DNA from: Pseudorhodoferax sp. Leaf274
Lineage (GTDB): Bacteria; Pseudomonadota; Gammaproteobacteria; Burkholderiales; Burkholderiaceae_C
Assembly (NCBI RefSeq): GCF_001422445.1
Contig: NZ_LMNA01000026.1
Location: 276,518-340,517, forward strand
Direction of reading: 5' to 3'
Length of the DNA: 64,000 nt
In this document: positions 41,438 to 54,521 of the stretch, one piece after another
Position numbering within the stretch: the stretch's first letter is position 1
Layout of the letters: each line of letters starts with the position of its first letter
Position numbers and translations under genes: made by a program
Notes under the pieces: generated by a model
What the model was told of the DNA's origin: nothing
Seen by the model: the letters and a program-made list of their open reading frames with translations, nothing else
Database searches by the model: none

Positions 41438-42388
41438 TTGCGCGCCTGGCTTGCACGGATCGGCCTGTGGGCAGCTCTGCTGCTGGCCACGGCCACGCTG
41501 CAGGCCCAGCCCCTGCAGCCGGTGCCCACGCTCACGGCACGGGTGGTCGACACCACCGGCACGCTGGACGCGGGCCAGCGTGCGCAGTTGGAGCAGGCGC
41601 TGGCGCGGCTGGAACACGAGCGCGGTGCGCAGGTGGTGGTGCTGCTGGTGGCGACCACCGCGCCCGAGGACATCGCAGCCTATGCGAACCGCGTTGCCAA
41701 CGCCTGGCAGATCGGCCGGCGCGATGTCGGCGACGGCGTGCTGCTGCTGGTCGCCAAGAACGACCGGCGGCTGCGCATCGAAGTGGCCAAGACCCTCGAA
41801 GGCGCCATCCCCGACCTGGCGGCCAGGCAGATCATCGACGAGGCCATCGCGCCGCGGCTGCGCCAGAACGACTATGCGGGCGCGCTGCTGGCCGGCGTGG
41901 CGCAACTGGACGCGCGCATCCGCGGCGAGAACCTGCCGGCGCCGGAGCCGGCCAAGGGGCACGGCGGTGAGGGCCTGGGCGAGGACATGCTGGCGCCGCT
42001 GCTGTTCGCGCTGTTCTTCGCGGTACCGGTGGTTGCCGGCGTGCTGCGCGGCATGCTCGGGCGACGCCTGGGCGCAGCGGCGACAGGCATCGCAGCAGGC
42101 GCTTTCGCGGCGCTGGTGCTGCAGGCGGTCTGGTGGCTTGCCTTGGGCGCGGGGTTGCTGGCGTTCGTGATCGCTCTGGTGGCGGGGCTCAGCCCGGTGC
42201 TGCGCCCGGGCTCACGGCGCGGCCGCGGGCGCATCGGCCCGGGACCGGGTGGCTGGGCCGGCGGGGCCGGCGGCTTCGCTGGAGGCTGGACCATCGGTGG
42301 TGGCGGAGACGGTGGCGGCGGAGGCGGCGGCTTCAGCTCCGGCGGTGGCGGTGACTTCGGCGGCGGCGGCGCCTCCGGCGATTGGTAG
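41438..42388 (+). CDS. TPM-domain membrane protein, YgcG type
   Basis: A 316-residue protein with a signal peptide (to about residue 24). A TPM_phosphatase domain follows (about 30-160: VVDTTGTLDAGQRAQLEQAL, GVLLLVAKNDRRLRIEVA, IIDEAIAPRLRQNDYAGAL). Two or three membrane spans (about 183-250) come next. The C-terminal 60 residues are almost all Gly with Ser/Asp, the usual YgcG ending. The domain has been linked to photosystem repair in plants (TLP18.3/Psb32), but the bacterial role is unknown. The start is TTG, tightly coupled to lemA. No better start precedes the signal peptide. Confidence 0.88.
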   Translation: MRAWLARIGLWAALLLATATLQAQPLQPVPTLTARVVDTTGTLDAGQRAQLEQALARLEHERGAQVVVLLVATTAPEDIAAYANRVANAWQIGRRDVGDGVLLLVAKNDRRLRIEVAKTLEGAIPDLAARQIIDEAIAPRLRQNDYAGALLAGVAQLDARIRGENLPAPEPAKGHGGEGLGEDMLAPLLFALFFAVPVVAGVLRGMLGRRLGAAATGIAAGAFAALVLQAVWWLALGAGLLAFVIALVAGLSPVLRPGSRRGRGRIGPGPGGWAGGAGGFAGGWTIGGGGDGGGGGGGFSSGGGGDFGGGGASGDW

Positions 42389-42402
42389 GGAGCACACGGC
42401 GC

Positions 42403-42921
42403 ATGGCACAGATCTGGGGCCGGCTACGGCGCTTTCTGGCACACCGGTGGATCGACGTGGGCGACGCGCACAAGGCCCTGCCGCGCGCGGCGCTGGAGCG
42501 GCTGGAGCGCCGCATCTCCGCCAGCGAGCAACGCCATACCGGCGAAGTCTGCATCTGCGTCGAGGCCGCCCTGCCCACCAGCTACCTGCTGCGCGACGCC
42601 ACGCCACGCGAGCGGGCCGTCGCCATGTTCGGCAAGCTGCGCGTCTGGGACACCGAGCACAACAACGGCGTGCTGATCTACCTGCTGCTGGCCGAACACG
42701 CCATCGAACTCGTGGCCGACCGCGGATTGAACCGGCATGTGGACGCACCGCACTGGCAGGCCGTGGTTGCCCAGCTTGGCCAGGTCCTGCGCCGGGGGAG
42801 CGTGGAGGACGGCCTCACGACCGCGCTGGAAGAAGTCTCGGCCGTGCTGGTCATGCACTTTCCGCAGGCCCAGGGCACGCCACGCACCAACAGCCTGCCC
42901 GACCACATCGAGTTGCGCTGA
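42403..42921 (+). CDS. TPM-domain protein, second copy
   Basis: A 172-residue cytoplasmic-looking paralogue of the preceding gene. A single TPM-like domain (about residues 25-150) shows RRISASEQRHTGEVCICVEA, RVWDTEHNNGVLIYLLLAEHAIELVADRG and GLTTALEEVSAVL. There is no signal peptide or Gly-rich tail. It is the last gene of the lemA-TPM-TPM operon (14 bases after the previous stop) and is followed by a hairpin. Confidence 0.88.
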   Translation: MAQIWGRLRRFLAHRWIDVGDAHKALPRAALERLERRISASEQRHTGEVCICVEAALPTSYLLRDATPRERAVAMFGKLRVWDTEHNNGVLIYLLLAEHAIELVADRGLNRHVDAPHWQAVVAQLGQVLRRGSVEDGLTTALEEVSAVLVMHFPQAQGTPRTNSLPDHIELR

Positions 42922-42922
42922 G

Positions 42923-42965
42923 CCCCAAAAACAGGAACGCCGCAGACCAAGGGCCTGCGGCGTTC
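42923..42965 (-). terminator. Terminator of the ATP synthase operon
   Basis: A perfect 11-base-pair stem (GAACGCCGCAG / CTGCGGCGTTC, 42935-42945 and 42955-42965) has a 9-base loop. On the minus strand it is followed by CTGTTTTTGG, so it ends the atp transcript. On the plus strand it may weakly stop the TPM operon. Confidence 0.85.
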
Positions 42966-43012
42966 GTTGAGGGTTCCATGCAGCCCCCTGTGGAGCAGCA
43001 AGGGCGCCGGCT

Positions 43013-43432
43013 TTACTTCTTCTGGCGGTACTTGCGCAGCGCAGCGATCTGCGCCGCCATGACGGCCAGCTCGGACTGCGCCTTGGCGATGTCCAACTCG
43101 CCCTTGGCGTTGCGCAGCGCTTCCTCGGCCGCAGCCTTGGCCGCGTTGGCCTTCTCGTCGTCCAGGTCCTTGCCGCGGATCGCGGTGTCGGACAGCACGG
43201 TCACGGCGTTGGGCTGCACTTCGAGGATGCCGCCGGCCACGAAGATGAACTCTTCGCTGCCGTCCGGCCGCTCGATGCGCACCGAGCCAGGCTTGATGCG
43301 CGTGATCAGCGGCACGTGGCGCGGAAAGATGCCGAGCTCGCCGGCCTCGCCGGGCAAGGCCACGAAACGGGCCTCACCCGAGAAGATGGACTCCTCGGCA
43401 CTGACGACGTCAACTTGGAATGTCGTTGCCAT
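43013..43432 (-). CDS. atpC: ATP synthase F1 subunit epsilon
   Basis: A 139-residue regulatory subunit of the central stalk. The N-terminal beta-sandwich is typical ([52 protein letters not shown]). The C-terminal two-helix arm, which can insert into F1 and inhibit ATP hydrolysis, is intact ([19 protein letters not shown] to the Lys-rich end). It is the last gene of the operon, 21 bases after atpD. Confidence 0.96.
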   Translation of the reverse strand: MATTFQVDVVSAEESIFSGEARFVALPGEAGELGIFPRHVPLITRIKPGSVRIERPDGSEEFIFVAGGILEVQPNAVTVLSDTAIRGKDLDDEKANAAKAAAEEALRNAKGELDIAKAQSELAVMAAQIAALRKYRQKK

Positions 43433-43453
43433 GGGGTTCCTCCAGGCGCCCGA

Positions 43454-45792
<2,339 letters not shown>

Positions 45793-45815
45793 GCAAGACT
45801 CCTTTGCTTAGGTGA

Positions 45816-47369
<1,554 letters not shown>

Positions 47370-47414
47370 GACTCTTTCCTTATTCAATATTGGGAGACAC
47401 CGTCGCCAACCGCA

Positions 47415-47945
47415 TCAAGCGGTGAGCGCAGCTTTCATCTGTTCCAGGCGGGCCTTGACCGAGGTGTCCAGCACCTCGTCACCGACCACGGCACGGATGC
47501 CGCCGATCAGTGCCGGATCGATCTCGACCCGGGTCGTCAGCTTGCGGCCGAAGCGTTGCTCCAGCGTGGCCGAAACTTCCTGCAGCGCCTGCGCATCGAT
47601 CGGGAAGGCGCTGTAGACCACCGCGTCGGAGGCGCCGGTGGCGGCGTTCTTCAACGACCGGAACTGCAGCGCCGCTTCGGGCAGCGCAGCAAGGCGGTCG
47701 TTGTCGATCAGCACGCGCAGGAAGTTCTTGCCCGCTTCGGGCAAGCCCTGCGGCACCAGGCCGGCGATCAGGTCGAACACCTGGGCAGGCGTGACCTTGG
47801 GGTTGGCAGCGACCTGCAACAGTTCCGGCTGGCCGGCCACCGCCGCCAGCTGGTCGAGCCAGGCCTGCGCGCCGTTCAGGTCGGACGCGCTGGCCTTGAA
47901 CAAGGCCTCTGCATAAGGACGCGCAATGGTCGCGAGTTCGGCCAT
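47415..47945 (-). CDS. atpH: ATP synthase F1 subunit delta
   Basis: A 176-residue peripheral-stalk subunit capping F1. It starts [19 protein letters not shown], and the C-terminal block [31 protein letters not shown] is diagnostic of AtpH/OSCP. The length matches E. coli delta (177). It lies 7 bases after atpF. Confidence 0.96.
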   Translation of the reverse strand: MAELATIARPYAEALFKASASDLNGAQAWLDQLAAVAGQPELLQVAANPKVTPAQVFDLIAGLVPQGLPEAGKNFLRVLIDNDRLAALPEAALQFRSLKNAATGASDAVVYSAFPIDAQALQEVSATLEQRFGRKLTTRVEIDPALIGGIRAVVGDEVLDTSVKARLEQMKAALTA

Positions 47946-47952
47946 GGCGTCC

Positions 47953-48423
47953 TCAGAGTTCCGTCTTCAGGCGCTGCAGCAGGTCTGCATGCACGCCGGC
48001 ATTGACTTCCTTGCGCAGGATCTGCTCGGCACCCTTGACGGCCAGCACGGCGACCTGCTCGCGCAGGGCCTCGCGTGCACGCACGGTCTGGTGCTCGGCC
48101 TCGTCGCGCGCGGCCGCAACGATCTTGGCTGCCTCTTCCGTGGCGCGGCTCTTGGCCTCGTCGATGATCTGCTGGGCGCGGCGCTCGGCATCGGCCAGGC
48201 GGCCGGCGGTCTCGTTGCGCGAGGCTGCCAGTTCCTGTTCGACACGCTGGTTGGCGGAGCTGAGTTCGGCCTTGGCCTTTTCAGCGGCCGCCAGGCCGGC
48301 TGCGACTTTCTGTGCCCGTTCATCCAGCGCCTTTGCAATGGGCGGCCACACGAACTTCATCGTGAACAGCACCAGCAGCAGGAAGACGACGGCCTGAACG
48401 AACAGGGTTGCGTTGATACTCAC
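47953..48423 (-). CDS. atpF: ATP synthase Fo subunit b
   Basis: A 156-residue stator subunit. One N-terminal span ([39 protein letters not shown], about residues 4-28) is followed by a long Ala/Glu/Lys/Arg-rich coiled coil that dimerises and reaches delta. The length is the same as in E. coli. No duplicated b' gene is present, as expected for non-photosynthetic proteobacteria. Confidence 0.96.
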   Translation of the reverse strand: MSINATLFVQAVVFLLLVLFTMKFVWPPIAKALDERAQKVAAGLAAAEKAKAELSSANQRVEQELAASRNETAGRLADAERRAQQIIDEAKSRATEEAAKIVAAARDEAEHQTVRAREALREQVAVLAVKGAEQILRKEVNAGVHADLLQRLKTEL

Positions 48424-48465
48424 GTCAACACTCCTCTACTCTAGGCTGGGGCGTCGAACGCGGGA

Positions 48466-48735
<270 letters not shown>

Positions 48736-48790
48736 TTAGATAAATGAAAAGGCAAGAGAGAAAGAAACGAGAGAAAACTGCTGCGGGCGA

Positions 48791-49669
48791 TCAGTGCGCC
48801 TCATGTGCCTGGCCCAGATAGATGAGCGTCAGCATCATGAAGATGAAAGCCTGCAGCGTGATCACGAGGATGTGGAACACCGCCCAGATGAAGCCAGCGA
48901 CCACGTGACCCAACGTGAGTGCCATGCCGGAGAAGCTGAAGGCCATGGCGCCACCCATCAGGGCAATCAACATGAACACCAGTTCGCCTGCATACATGTT
49001 GCCGAACAACCGCATGCCATGCGAGACGGTCTTGGCAAGATATTCGATGGCCTGCATCAGCAGGTTGATGGGCCACAGCACGGGGTGGGCACCAAAAGGA
49101 GCCGTGATGAGTTCGTGGCCCCAACCGCCCAGGCCCTTGATCTTGATGCTGTAAAGGAAGCACAGGAACAGGACGGAAGTGGACAGGCCCAGCGTGGTCG
49201 ACAGATCGGCGGTCGGCACGACGCGCATGTAGGCGTGGTGGGGGTCATGGCCCAGCGCGCCGTAGACATGGGTCCAGGCGCTCGGCAGCAGGTCGACCGG
49301 CAGCATGTCCATGGCGTTCATCAGGAAGATCCAGACGAACACGGTCAATGCCAGCGGGGCAATGAACTTGCGGCTCTGCGCGTTGTGGATGTTGGCCTTG
49401 GCCTGGTTGTCGACCATCTCGACCAGGATCTCGACGGCGGCCTGGAAACGGCCCGGCACGCCCGACGACACCTTGCGCGCAGCCAGCCACATCACGAAGC
49501 AGCCGATCACACCCAGGATCAACGAATACAGGACGGAGTCCAGGTTGATGACGTTGAAGTCGACGATGGCCGTCTGCTTCACGGGATTGAGACCCCAATC
49601 CACTTGCCAGTGCTGCAAGTGGTGGACGATGTACTCACTTGCGGTCGGTGCGTGTCCTTCAGCGGCCAT
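48791..49669 (-). CDS. atpB: ATP synthase Fo subunit a
   Basis: A 292-residue proton-channel subunit with five or six spans. The essential stator Arg is in GMRLFGNMYAGELVFMLIAL (aR210 equivalent), and the late helix ITLQAFIFMMLTLIYLGQAHEAH carries the conserved Gln. NAMDMLPVD is also conserved. The start is MAAEGHAPTASEYI, two bases after the atpI stop. The open frame extends further upstream but this is not coding. Confidence 0.95.
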   Translation of the reverse strand: MAAEGHAPTASEYIVHHLQHWQVDWGLNPVKQTAIVDFNVINLDSVLYSLILGVIGCFVMWLAARKVSSGVPGRFQAAVEILVEMVDNQAKANIHNAQSRKFIAPLALTVFVWIFLMNAMDMLPVDLLPSAWTHVYGALGHDPHHAYMRVVPTADLSTTLGLSTSVLFLCFLYSIKIKGLGGWGHELITAPFGAHPVLWPINLLMQAIEYLAKTVSHGMRLFGNMYAGELVFMLIALMGGAMAFSFSGMALTLGHVVAGFIWAVFHILVITLQAFIFMMLTLIYLGQAHEAH

Positions 49670-49671
49670 CT

Positions 49672-50151
49672 TCAAGGTCTCTTCAGTTCCGTTTTCAACA
49701 ACTTCGGCCGAGCCACCAGGGCCAGCCAATACATCTTCAGCGCAGCAACCACACCGGCCAGCATGGCCAGCCAGTGCAGGTCTGCAATCAGCCACCAGGC
49801 CACGCCGAGCATCAACACGCTCAGGCCCAGCTTGACCATCTCCCACACCGCGAACCGCAGCATCGCTGCCTGCGAATTGGCGGGCGAGCGGCGCATGGCC
49901 CGGACGAACAGGGCGGCAGGCAGGGCGATCGCCAGTGCGCCATACAGCGCGGACCAGGCGGCCGACCACTCGCGCACCCACAACAGCGCCAGCATTGCCA
50001 CGAGCACACCCGCGCCCGCCTGGGCAGCAATCACCCACCAGGGCGAGAGCACGGGATTTGCGTCGCGCAAGCGTTGCGCCTCTTCGGCGGTCAAGGGCTT
50101 GAAATCTGCGACTTCAGCGTCCATCTCGGACACAGGAGCTTGGTATGTCAT
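49672..50151 (-). CDS. atpI: ATP synthase subunit I (AtpI)
   Basis: A 159-residue membrane protein with a polar N-terminus (about 35 residues) and four hydrophobic spans between about 40 and 150. It is the first gene of the atp operon, separated from atpB by only two bases. AtpI/UncI is a non-structural assembly or Mg2+-related factor for the c-ring. Sequence conservation is low in this family, so the call relies mainly on topology, size and position. Confidence 0.85.
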   Translation of the reverse strand: MTYQAPVSEMDAEVADFKPLTAEEAQRLRDANPVLSPWWVIAAQAGAGVLVAMLALLWVREWSAAWSALYGALAIALPAALFVRAMRRSPANSQAAMLRFAVWEMVKLGLSVLMLGVAWWLIADLHWLAMLAGVVAALKMYWLALVARPKLLKTELKRP

Positions 50152-50467
50152 TCGTTATGGCTCCTCGTGCTCCTGCGCAGTACTTCATCGGCTGCAGGCT
50201 GGCAGCGCCTGGGCGCCATCTGCTGCAAGCTTGTGAAGCCTCCCCCGAGAATTTCGCAAAGCCACTTATTATACGTAGAAACCCCTGACGCTCGAAAGCT
50301 TCACGCTTGCGGCGTTGCATTTGCGCTCCATGACCTCCGCCGCGCGCGCCAGCGTTTCGCGCCATGCCGGCAGTGCGCTGCGGCCGCTGCACGAAAGCAG
50401 AGTCAGCGCTGTAGATCACGCTGTGCCACCAGCAGGCCAAGGCCAGCGCCCACCAGGAATCCATTCC
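50152..50467. promoter_or_regulatory. Divergent intergenic region between atpI and ybeD
   Basis: These 316 bases carry no recognisable gene. Near the middle is a perfect minus-strand -10 TATAAT (50273-50268) with a weak -35 TTTCGA (50297-50292, 18-base spacer), the best candidate for the atp operon promoter. The same AT-rich stretch (ACTTATTATACG) could also serve the plus-strand ybeD-lipB-lipA unit. The remainder towards ybeD is GC-rich without evident structure. Confidence 0.5.
50268..50297 (-). promoter_or_regulatory. Candidate sigma-70 promoter of the ATP synthase operon
   Basis: The -10 hexamer TATAAT is perfect. The -35 TTTCGA matches consensus at three of six positions, with an 18-base spacer. 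The start site would be near 50261, giving a leader of about 110 bases before atpI. Confidence 0.5.
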
Positions 50468-50764
50468 ATGAACGAAAGCCCCGACACCCCGCAACCCGAA
50501 GCGCGCAAGGACTCGCTGATCGAGTACCCCTCGCCGTTTCCGATCAAGGTCATGGGCACCAAGGCCGAAGGCTTCGTGCATGCGGTGACCACCATCGCAC
50601 GCCAGTTCGATCCGGCGTTCGACGCCAGCACCGTCGAGCTGCGCGAGAGCAAGGGCGGCAACTATCTGGGCGTGACGGTCACGGTGACGGCCACCTCGCG
50701 CGAGCAACTCGACGAGCTGTACCGCACGTTGAGCACGCACCCGATGGTCAAGGTGGTGCTGTAG
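50468..50764 (+). CDS. YbeD-family protein (DUF493)
   Basis: A 98-residue ACT-like fold protein. Features are [65 protein letters not shown]. In enterobacteria ybeD lies between dacA and lipB, and here it again precedes lipB by 4 bases. A role in lipoate biosynthesis control is suggested only by this conserved linkage. The start is at MNESPDTPQ. Upstream codons in this frame are not conserved-looking. Confidence 0.88.
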   Translation: MNESPDTPQPEARKDSLIEYPSPFPIKVMGTKAEGFVHAVTTIARQFDPAFDASTVELRESKGGNYLGVTVTVTATSREQLDELYRTLSTHPMVKVVL

Positions 50765-50768
50765 GCGC

Positions 50769-51449
50769 GTGTCCGCAATCCGCATCGAACAGCGGGGCCT
50801 CAGCGACTGCGGCGCTGTCTGCGCCGAGATGCAGGCCTTCACGGCTGCGCGCGCCGCCGACACGCCGGATGCCCTGTGGGTCTGCGAGCACCCGCCCGTG
50901 TTCACGCAGGGTCTGGCCGGCAAACCCGAACATATCCTGCTGCCCGGCGACATCCCCGTGCTGGCCACCAACCGCGGTGGCCAGGCCACGTACCACGGGC
51001 CGGGCCAGGTGGTGGCCTATCCGTTGATCGACCTGCAGCGCGCCGGCTACTACGTCAAGGAATACGTGCACCGCATCGAGGAGGCCGTGCTGCGCACGCT
51101 GGCCCACTTCGGCGTGACCGGCCACCGCGTGCGCGGCGCGCCGGGCATCTATGTGCGGCTTGAAGACCCTTTCGGCCACGCGCGGCTGGAGCCGACGCCG
51201 CCTGGCGAGGAACCACGCTTCATCGGCCTCGGAAAGATCGCGGCACTGGGCATCAAGGTCAGTCGGCATTGCACCTACCACGGCGTGGCGCTCAACGTCG
51301 CCATGGACCTGGAGCCCTTCGGCCGCATCAACCCTTGCGGCTATCCCGGACTGCAGACGGTGGACCTTTCTACAATCGGCCTCCCCATCACCTGGAACGA
51401 AGCGGCGTCGGTGCTGAGCACAAAGCTCGCCACCCACCTCGCCCCCTGA
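50769..51449 (+). CDS. lipB: Lipoyl(octanoyl) transferase LipB
   Basis: A 226-residue enzyme that moves octanoate from acyl-ACP to lipoyl-domain lysines. The motifs are [44 protein letters not shown] (catalytic Lys) and INPCGYPGL (catalytic Cys). The start is GTG, 4 bases after ybeD. lipA follows after 5 bases, so the three genes form one operon. The E1 enzyme at 9.4-12 kb would depend on lipoylated E2. Confidence 0.95.
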   Translation: MSAIRIEQRGLSDCGAVCAEMQAFTAARAADTPDALWVCEHPPVFTQGLAGKPEHILLPGDIPVLATNRGGQATYHGPGQVVAYPLIDLQRAGYYVKEYVHRIEEAVLRTLAHFGVTGHRVRGAPGIYVRLEDPFGHARLEPTPPGEEPRFIGLGKIAALGIKVSRHCTYHGVALNVAMDLEPFGRINPCGYPGLQTVDLSTIGLPITWNEAASVLSTKLATHLAP

Positions 51450-51454
51450 CCGCC

Positions 51455-52441
51455 ATGAGCAGCACCGAAGTCGTCCGCGACGCGCAAGACGCCGCCAGCT
51501 ACAACGCATCCGCCAAGCAGAAGGCCGCGGCCAAGCTCTCGCGCATCCCGGTCAAGGTCGAACAGGCCGAGACGCTGAAGAAGCCCGACTGGATCCGCGT
51601 CAAGGCCGGCTCGCCGACCACGCGCTTCTACGAGATCAAGCAGATCCTGCGCGAGAGCAACCTGCACACGGTGTGCGAGGAAGCCTCCTGCCCCAACATC
51701 GGCGAGTGCTTCGGCAAGGGCACGGCCACTTTCATGATCATGGGCGACAAGTGCACGCGGCGCTGCCCGTTCTGCGACGTCGGCCACGGCCGCCCCGATC
51801 CGCTGGACGCGGACGAGCCGCTGAACCTGGCCAAGACCATCGCCAAGCTGCGGCTCAAGTACGTGGTGATCACCAGCGTGGACCGCGACGACCTGCGCGA
51901 CGGCGGCAGCGGCCACTTCGTCGAGTGCATCCGCCAGACGCGCGCACTGTCCCCGACCACGCAGATCGAGATCCTGGTGCCCGACTTCCGCGGCCGTGAC
52001 GACCGCGCGCTCGAGATCCTGAAGGCCGCGCCGCCGGACGTGATGAACCACAACCTGGAGACCGCGCCGCGGCTCTACAAGCAGGCCCGCCCCGGCAGCG
52101 ATTACCAGTTCAGCCTGAACCTGCTGAAGAAGTTCAAGGCCCTGCATCCCAGCGTACCCACCAAGAGCGGCATCATGGTCGGCCTGGGCGAGACCGACGA
52201 AGAGATCCTGCAGGTGATGCGTGACATGCGGGCGCATGACATCGACATGCTGACCATCGGCCAGTACCTGGCGCCCAGCAGCAGCCATCTGCCGGTGCGC
52301 CGCTACGTGCATCCGGACACCTTCAAGATGTTCGAGGAAGAAGCCTACAAGATGGGCTTCAGCCATGCCGCGGTGGGCGCCATGGTGCGCTCCAGCTACC
52401 ACGCCGACCAGCAGGCCGGCCACGTGCTGGCCGCGCACTGA
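51455..52441 (+). CDS. lipA: Lipoyl synthase LipA
   Basis: A 328-residue radical-SAM enzyme that inserts two sulfurs into octanoyl chains. Both iron-sulfur clusters are evident: the auxiliary cluster [12 protein letters not shown] and the radical-[13 protein letters not shown]. The C-terminal RSSYHAD supplies the serine ligand of the auxiliary cluster. The N-terminal 50 residues are an Ala/Lys-rich extension seen in Burkholderiales. The start is at MSSTEVVRD, 5 bases after lipB. It ends convergent with ptsI. Confidence 0.96.
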   Translation: MSSTEVVRDAQDAASYNASAKQKAAAKLSRIPVKVEQAETLKKPDWIRVKAGSPTTRFYEIKQILRESNLHTVCEEASCPNIGECFGKGTATFMIMGDKCTRRCPFCDVGHGRPDPLDADEPLNLAKTIAKLRLKYVVITSVDRDDLRDGGSGHFVECIRQTRALSPTTQIEILVPDFRGRDDRALEILKAAPPDVMNHNLETAPRLYKQARPGSDYQFSLNLLKKFKALHPSVPTKSGIMVGLGETDEEILQVMRDMRAHDIDMLTIGQYLAPSSSHLPVRRYVHPDTFKMFEEEAYKMGFSHAAVGAMVRSSYHADQQAGHVLAAH

Positions 52442-52459
52442 GCGCAGCGGGGGGCGGGC

Positions 52460-54229
52460 TCAGCCCTTCGTCAGCAGCGCGGCCGGGTCGTCCGCCGCGA
52501 GCACCTGCTGCGCCCATGCCGCCAGCTTGCCGGCGTCGGCGCGCAGCACCTCCTGCTTGATCGCGAGGATCTGCGCGGGGTGCATGGAAAAGCTGCGCAG
52601 GCCCAGGCCTAGCAGCAAGCGCGTGTATTGCACGTCGCCAGCCATCTCGCCACAGACGCTGACGCCCTTGCCCTGGGCCCGGCATTCCGCGATGGTGTCG
52701 GCCAGCAACCGCAGCACCGCCGGATGCAGTGGGTCGTACAGATGGGCCACCGACTCGTCGGCCCGGTCAATCGCCAGCGTGTACTGGATCAGGTCATTGG
52801 TGCCGATCGACAGGAAGTCGAAGTACTTGAGGAACAGGCGCACCGTCAGCGCCGCAGCAGGCACCTCGATCATGGCGCCCAATTGCACGGAACCATGCGC
52901 TGCGCCGCGGTTGTCCAGCTCGGCGCGCGCGAAGTCGATCAGCGACAGCGTCTGCCGGATCTCGCTGCCGTGGGCCAGCATGGGGATCAGCAAATGCACC
53001 GGACCATGCACGGCCGCCCGCAGGATGGCCCGCAGCTGGGTGCGGAACATCGCAGGATCGGCCAGGCTCCAGCGGATCGCACGCAGGCCGAGCGCCGGGT
53101 TCAGGTGCGCCTCGTCCTTGGTCGAGCGGTCCAGTGGCTTGTCGGCCCCGACGTCGACGGTGCGGATCGTGACAGGCAGGCCCTCCATGCCCAGCACGGC
53201 ACGGCGGTAGGCCTGGTACTGCTCTTCCTCGTCGGGCAGATGGCCCTGGCGCCCCATGAACAGGAACTCGCTGCGGAACAGGCCGACCCCTGCGGCACCG
53301 CCCTTGAACGCGCCAGGCGCGTCGTCCGGCATCTCGATGTTGGCCAGGAGCTCGATGCGCTCGCCGTCCAGCGTGACCGCCGGCGTATGGCGCAGGCGCG
53401 CCAGGCGTTCGCGCTCGAGTTCGCCCTGGCGCTGCTTGAAGCCGTACTCGGCCAGGATGATGGCCGAGGGGTCGACGATGACCACGCCGGCATCGCCATC
53501 GATGATGACCCAGTCGTCCTGGCGCACCAGCTGGCTCGCCGTGCGCGCGCCGACGACGGCCGGGATGTCCATGCTGCGCGCCACGATGGCTGTGTGCGAA
53601 GTCTTGCCGCCGACATCGGTGACGAAGCCTGCGAACACGCTCTGCTTGAACTGCAGCATGTCGGCCGGCGACAGGTCGTGCGCGATCAGCACCAGCGGCA
53701 CGTCCACCGTGTCGTCCAGCAGCAGGTCCTGTTGGGTCTTGCGGCGCGGCGCGGTCGGCGGCGCGACGGGCGAAGCCACTCCCTTCATGTAGCGCAGGAT
53801 GCGCTCGACCACCTGCTCGAGGTCGGCCTTGCGCTCGCGCAGGTACTCGTCCTCCATCTCGTCGAACTGGCGCGCGATGATTTCCAGCTGCGTGGTCAGC
53901 GCCCATTCGGCGTTGTAGAGCCGTTCGGTGATCCAGTGCTTGACGCCGCTGGTCAGCGCCTCGTCCTGCAGCAGCATGAGGTGCACGTCCAACATCGCCG
54001 AGAGCTCGTGCGGCGCATCGTTCGGCCCCATCTGGGCCACGCTGAGCTGCAGCCGGTGCAGTTCATCGATGACGGCATTGCGGCCCGCGCGCAGCCGGTC
54101 GATCTCGCCAGCGACGCGTTCGGGCTCGATGAAGTAGTGCGCAACATCGACGCGGCTCGATGCCATCAGCACCGCACGGCCGATGGCGACGCCGCGGGCG
54201 ACCGGCAGGCCATGCAGGGAGAACGTCAC
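52460..54229 (-). CDS. ptsI: PTS phosphoenolpyruvate-protein phosphotransferase (enzyme I)
   Basis: A 589-residue cytoplasmic kinase that takes phosphate from PEP to HPr. The active His212 lies in GGKTSHTAIVARSMDIPAVVG. The C-terminal PEP-binding barrel includes GVGLFRSEFLFMGR, GAMIEVPAAAL, FLSIGTNDLIQYTL and the catalytic Cys in GVSVCGEMA. It is last in the order EIIA-HPr-EI. A short segment at about 150-175 (PVAPPTAPRRKTQQ) is a non-conserved insertion. No sugar permease is encoded nearby. Confidence 0.95.
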   Translation of the reverse strand: MTFSLHGLPVARGVAIGRAVLMASSRVDVAHYFIEPERVAGEIDRLRAGRNAVIDELHRLQLSVAQMGPNDAPHELSAMLDVHLMLLQDEALTSGVKHWITERLYNAEWALTTQLEIIARQFDEMEDEYLRERKADLEQVVERILRYMKGVASPVAPPTAPRRKTQQDLLLDDTVDVPLVLIAHDLSPADMLQFKQSVFAGFVTDVGGKTSHTAIVARSMDIPAVVGARTASQLVRQDDWVIIDGDAGVVIVDPSAIILAEYGFKQRQGELERERLARLRHTPAVTLDGERIELLANIEMPDDAPGAFKGGAAGVGLFRSEFLFMGRQGHLPDEEEQYQAYRRAVLGMEGLPVTIRTVDVGADKPLDRSTKDEAHLNPALGLRAIRWSLADPAMFRTQLRAILRAAVHGPVHLLIPMLAHGSEIRQTLSLIDFARAELDNRGAAHGSVQLGAMIEVPAAALTVRLFLKYFDFLSIGTNDLIQYTLAIDRADESVAHLYDPLHPAVLRLLADTIAECRAQGKGVSVCGEMAGDVQYTRLLLGLGLRSFSMHPAQILAIKQEVLRADAGKLAAWAQQVLAADDPAALLTKG

Positions 54230-54251
54230 CGCACGCTCCGCATCGATGCGA

Positions 54252-54521
54252 TCACTCGGCTTCGCCGAACTTGTCGGCGATCAAGGCCAGGACGGCGTCG
54301 ATGGCTTCCTGCTCCTGCGGCCCCTCGGTGTCGATGACCACGGTGCTGCCCAAGCCGGCTGCCAGCATCATGACGCCCATGATGCTCTTGGCATTCACGC
54401 GCCGCTCGCCCTTGGCGATCCAGACTTCGCAGGGAAAGCTGCCCGCCAGCTTGGTCAGCTTGGCGGACGCGCGGGCGTGCAGCCCGAGCTTATTGTTGAT
54501 GCTCGTGGTGGCTTTGATCAT
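54252..54521 (-). CDS. ptsH: PTS phosphocarrier protein HPr
   Basis: An 89-residue phosphocarrier. The PEP-dependent phosphorylation site His15 is in NKLGLHARAS, and Ser46 in NAKSIMGVMML is the HPr-kinase site. Both are intact, so control by HprK, which beta-proteobacteria usually have, is possible. It starts inside the EIIA gene (32-base overlap) and lies 22 bases before ptsI. Confidence 0.95.
   Translation of the reverse strand: MIKATTSINNKLGLHARASAKLTKLAGSFPCEVWIAKGERRVNAKSIMGVMMLAAGLGSTVVIDTEGPQEQEAIDAVLALIADKFGEAE

Noticed and set aside
42270..42385. GGC-rich tandem repeats
   Set aside because: They encode the Gly-rich tail of the YgcG-type protein in frame and are not an independent repeat element.
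51155..51180. Possible frame interruption in lipB
   Set aside because: The frame is continuous from GTG to the stop, with the HGPGQ, Lys and Cys motifs in the right order, so the gene is intact.
52628..54337. A 569-codon plus-strand frame over ptsI
   Set aside because: It is antisense to a fully conserved enzyme I with its active His and PEP-binding motifs.
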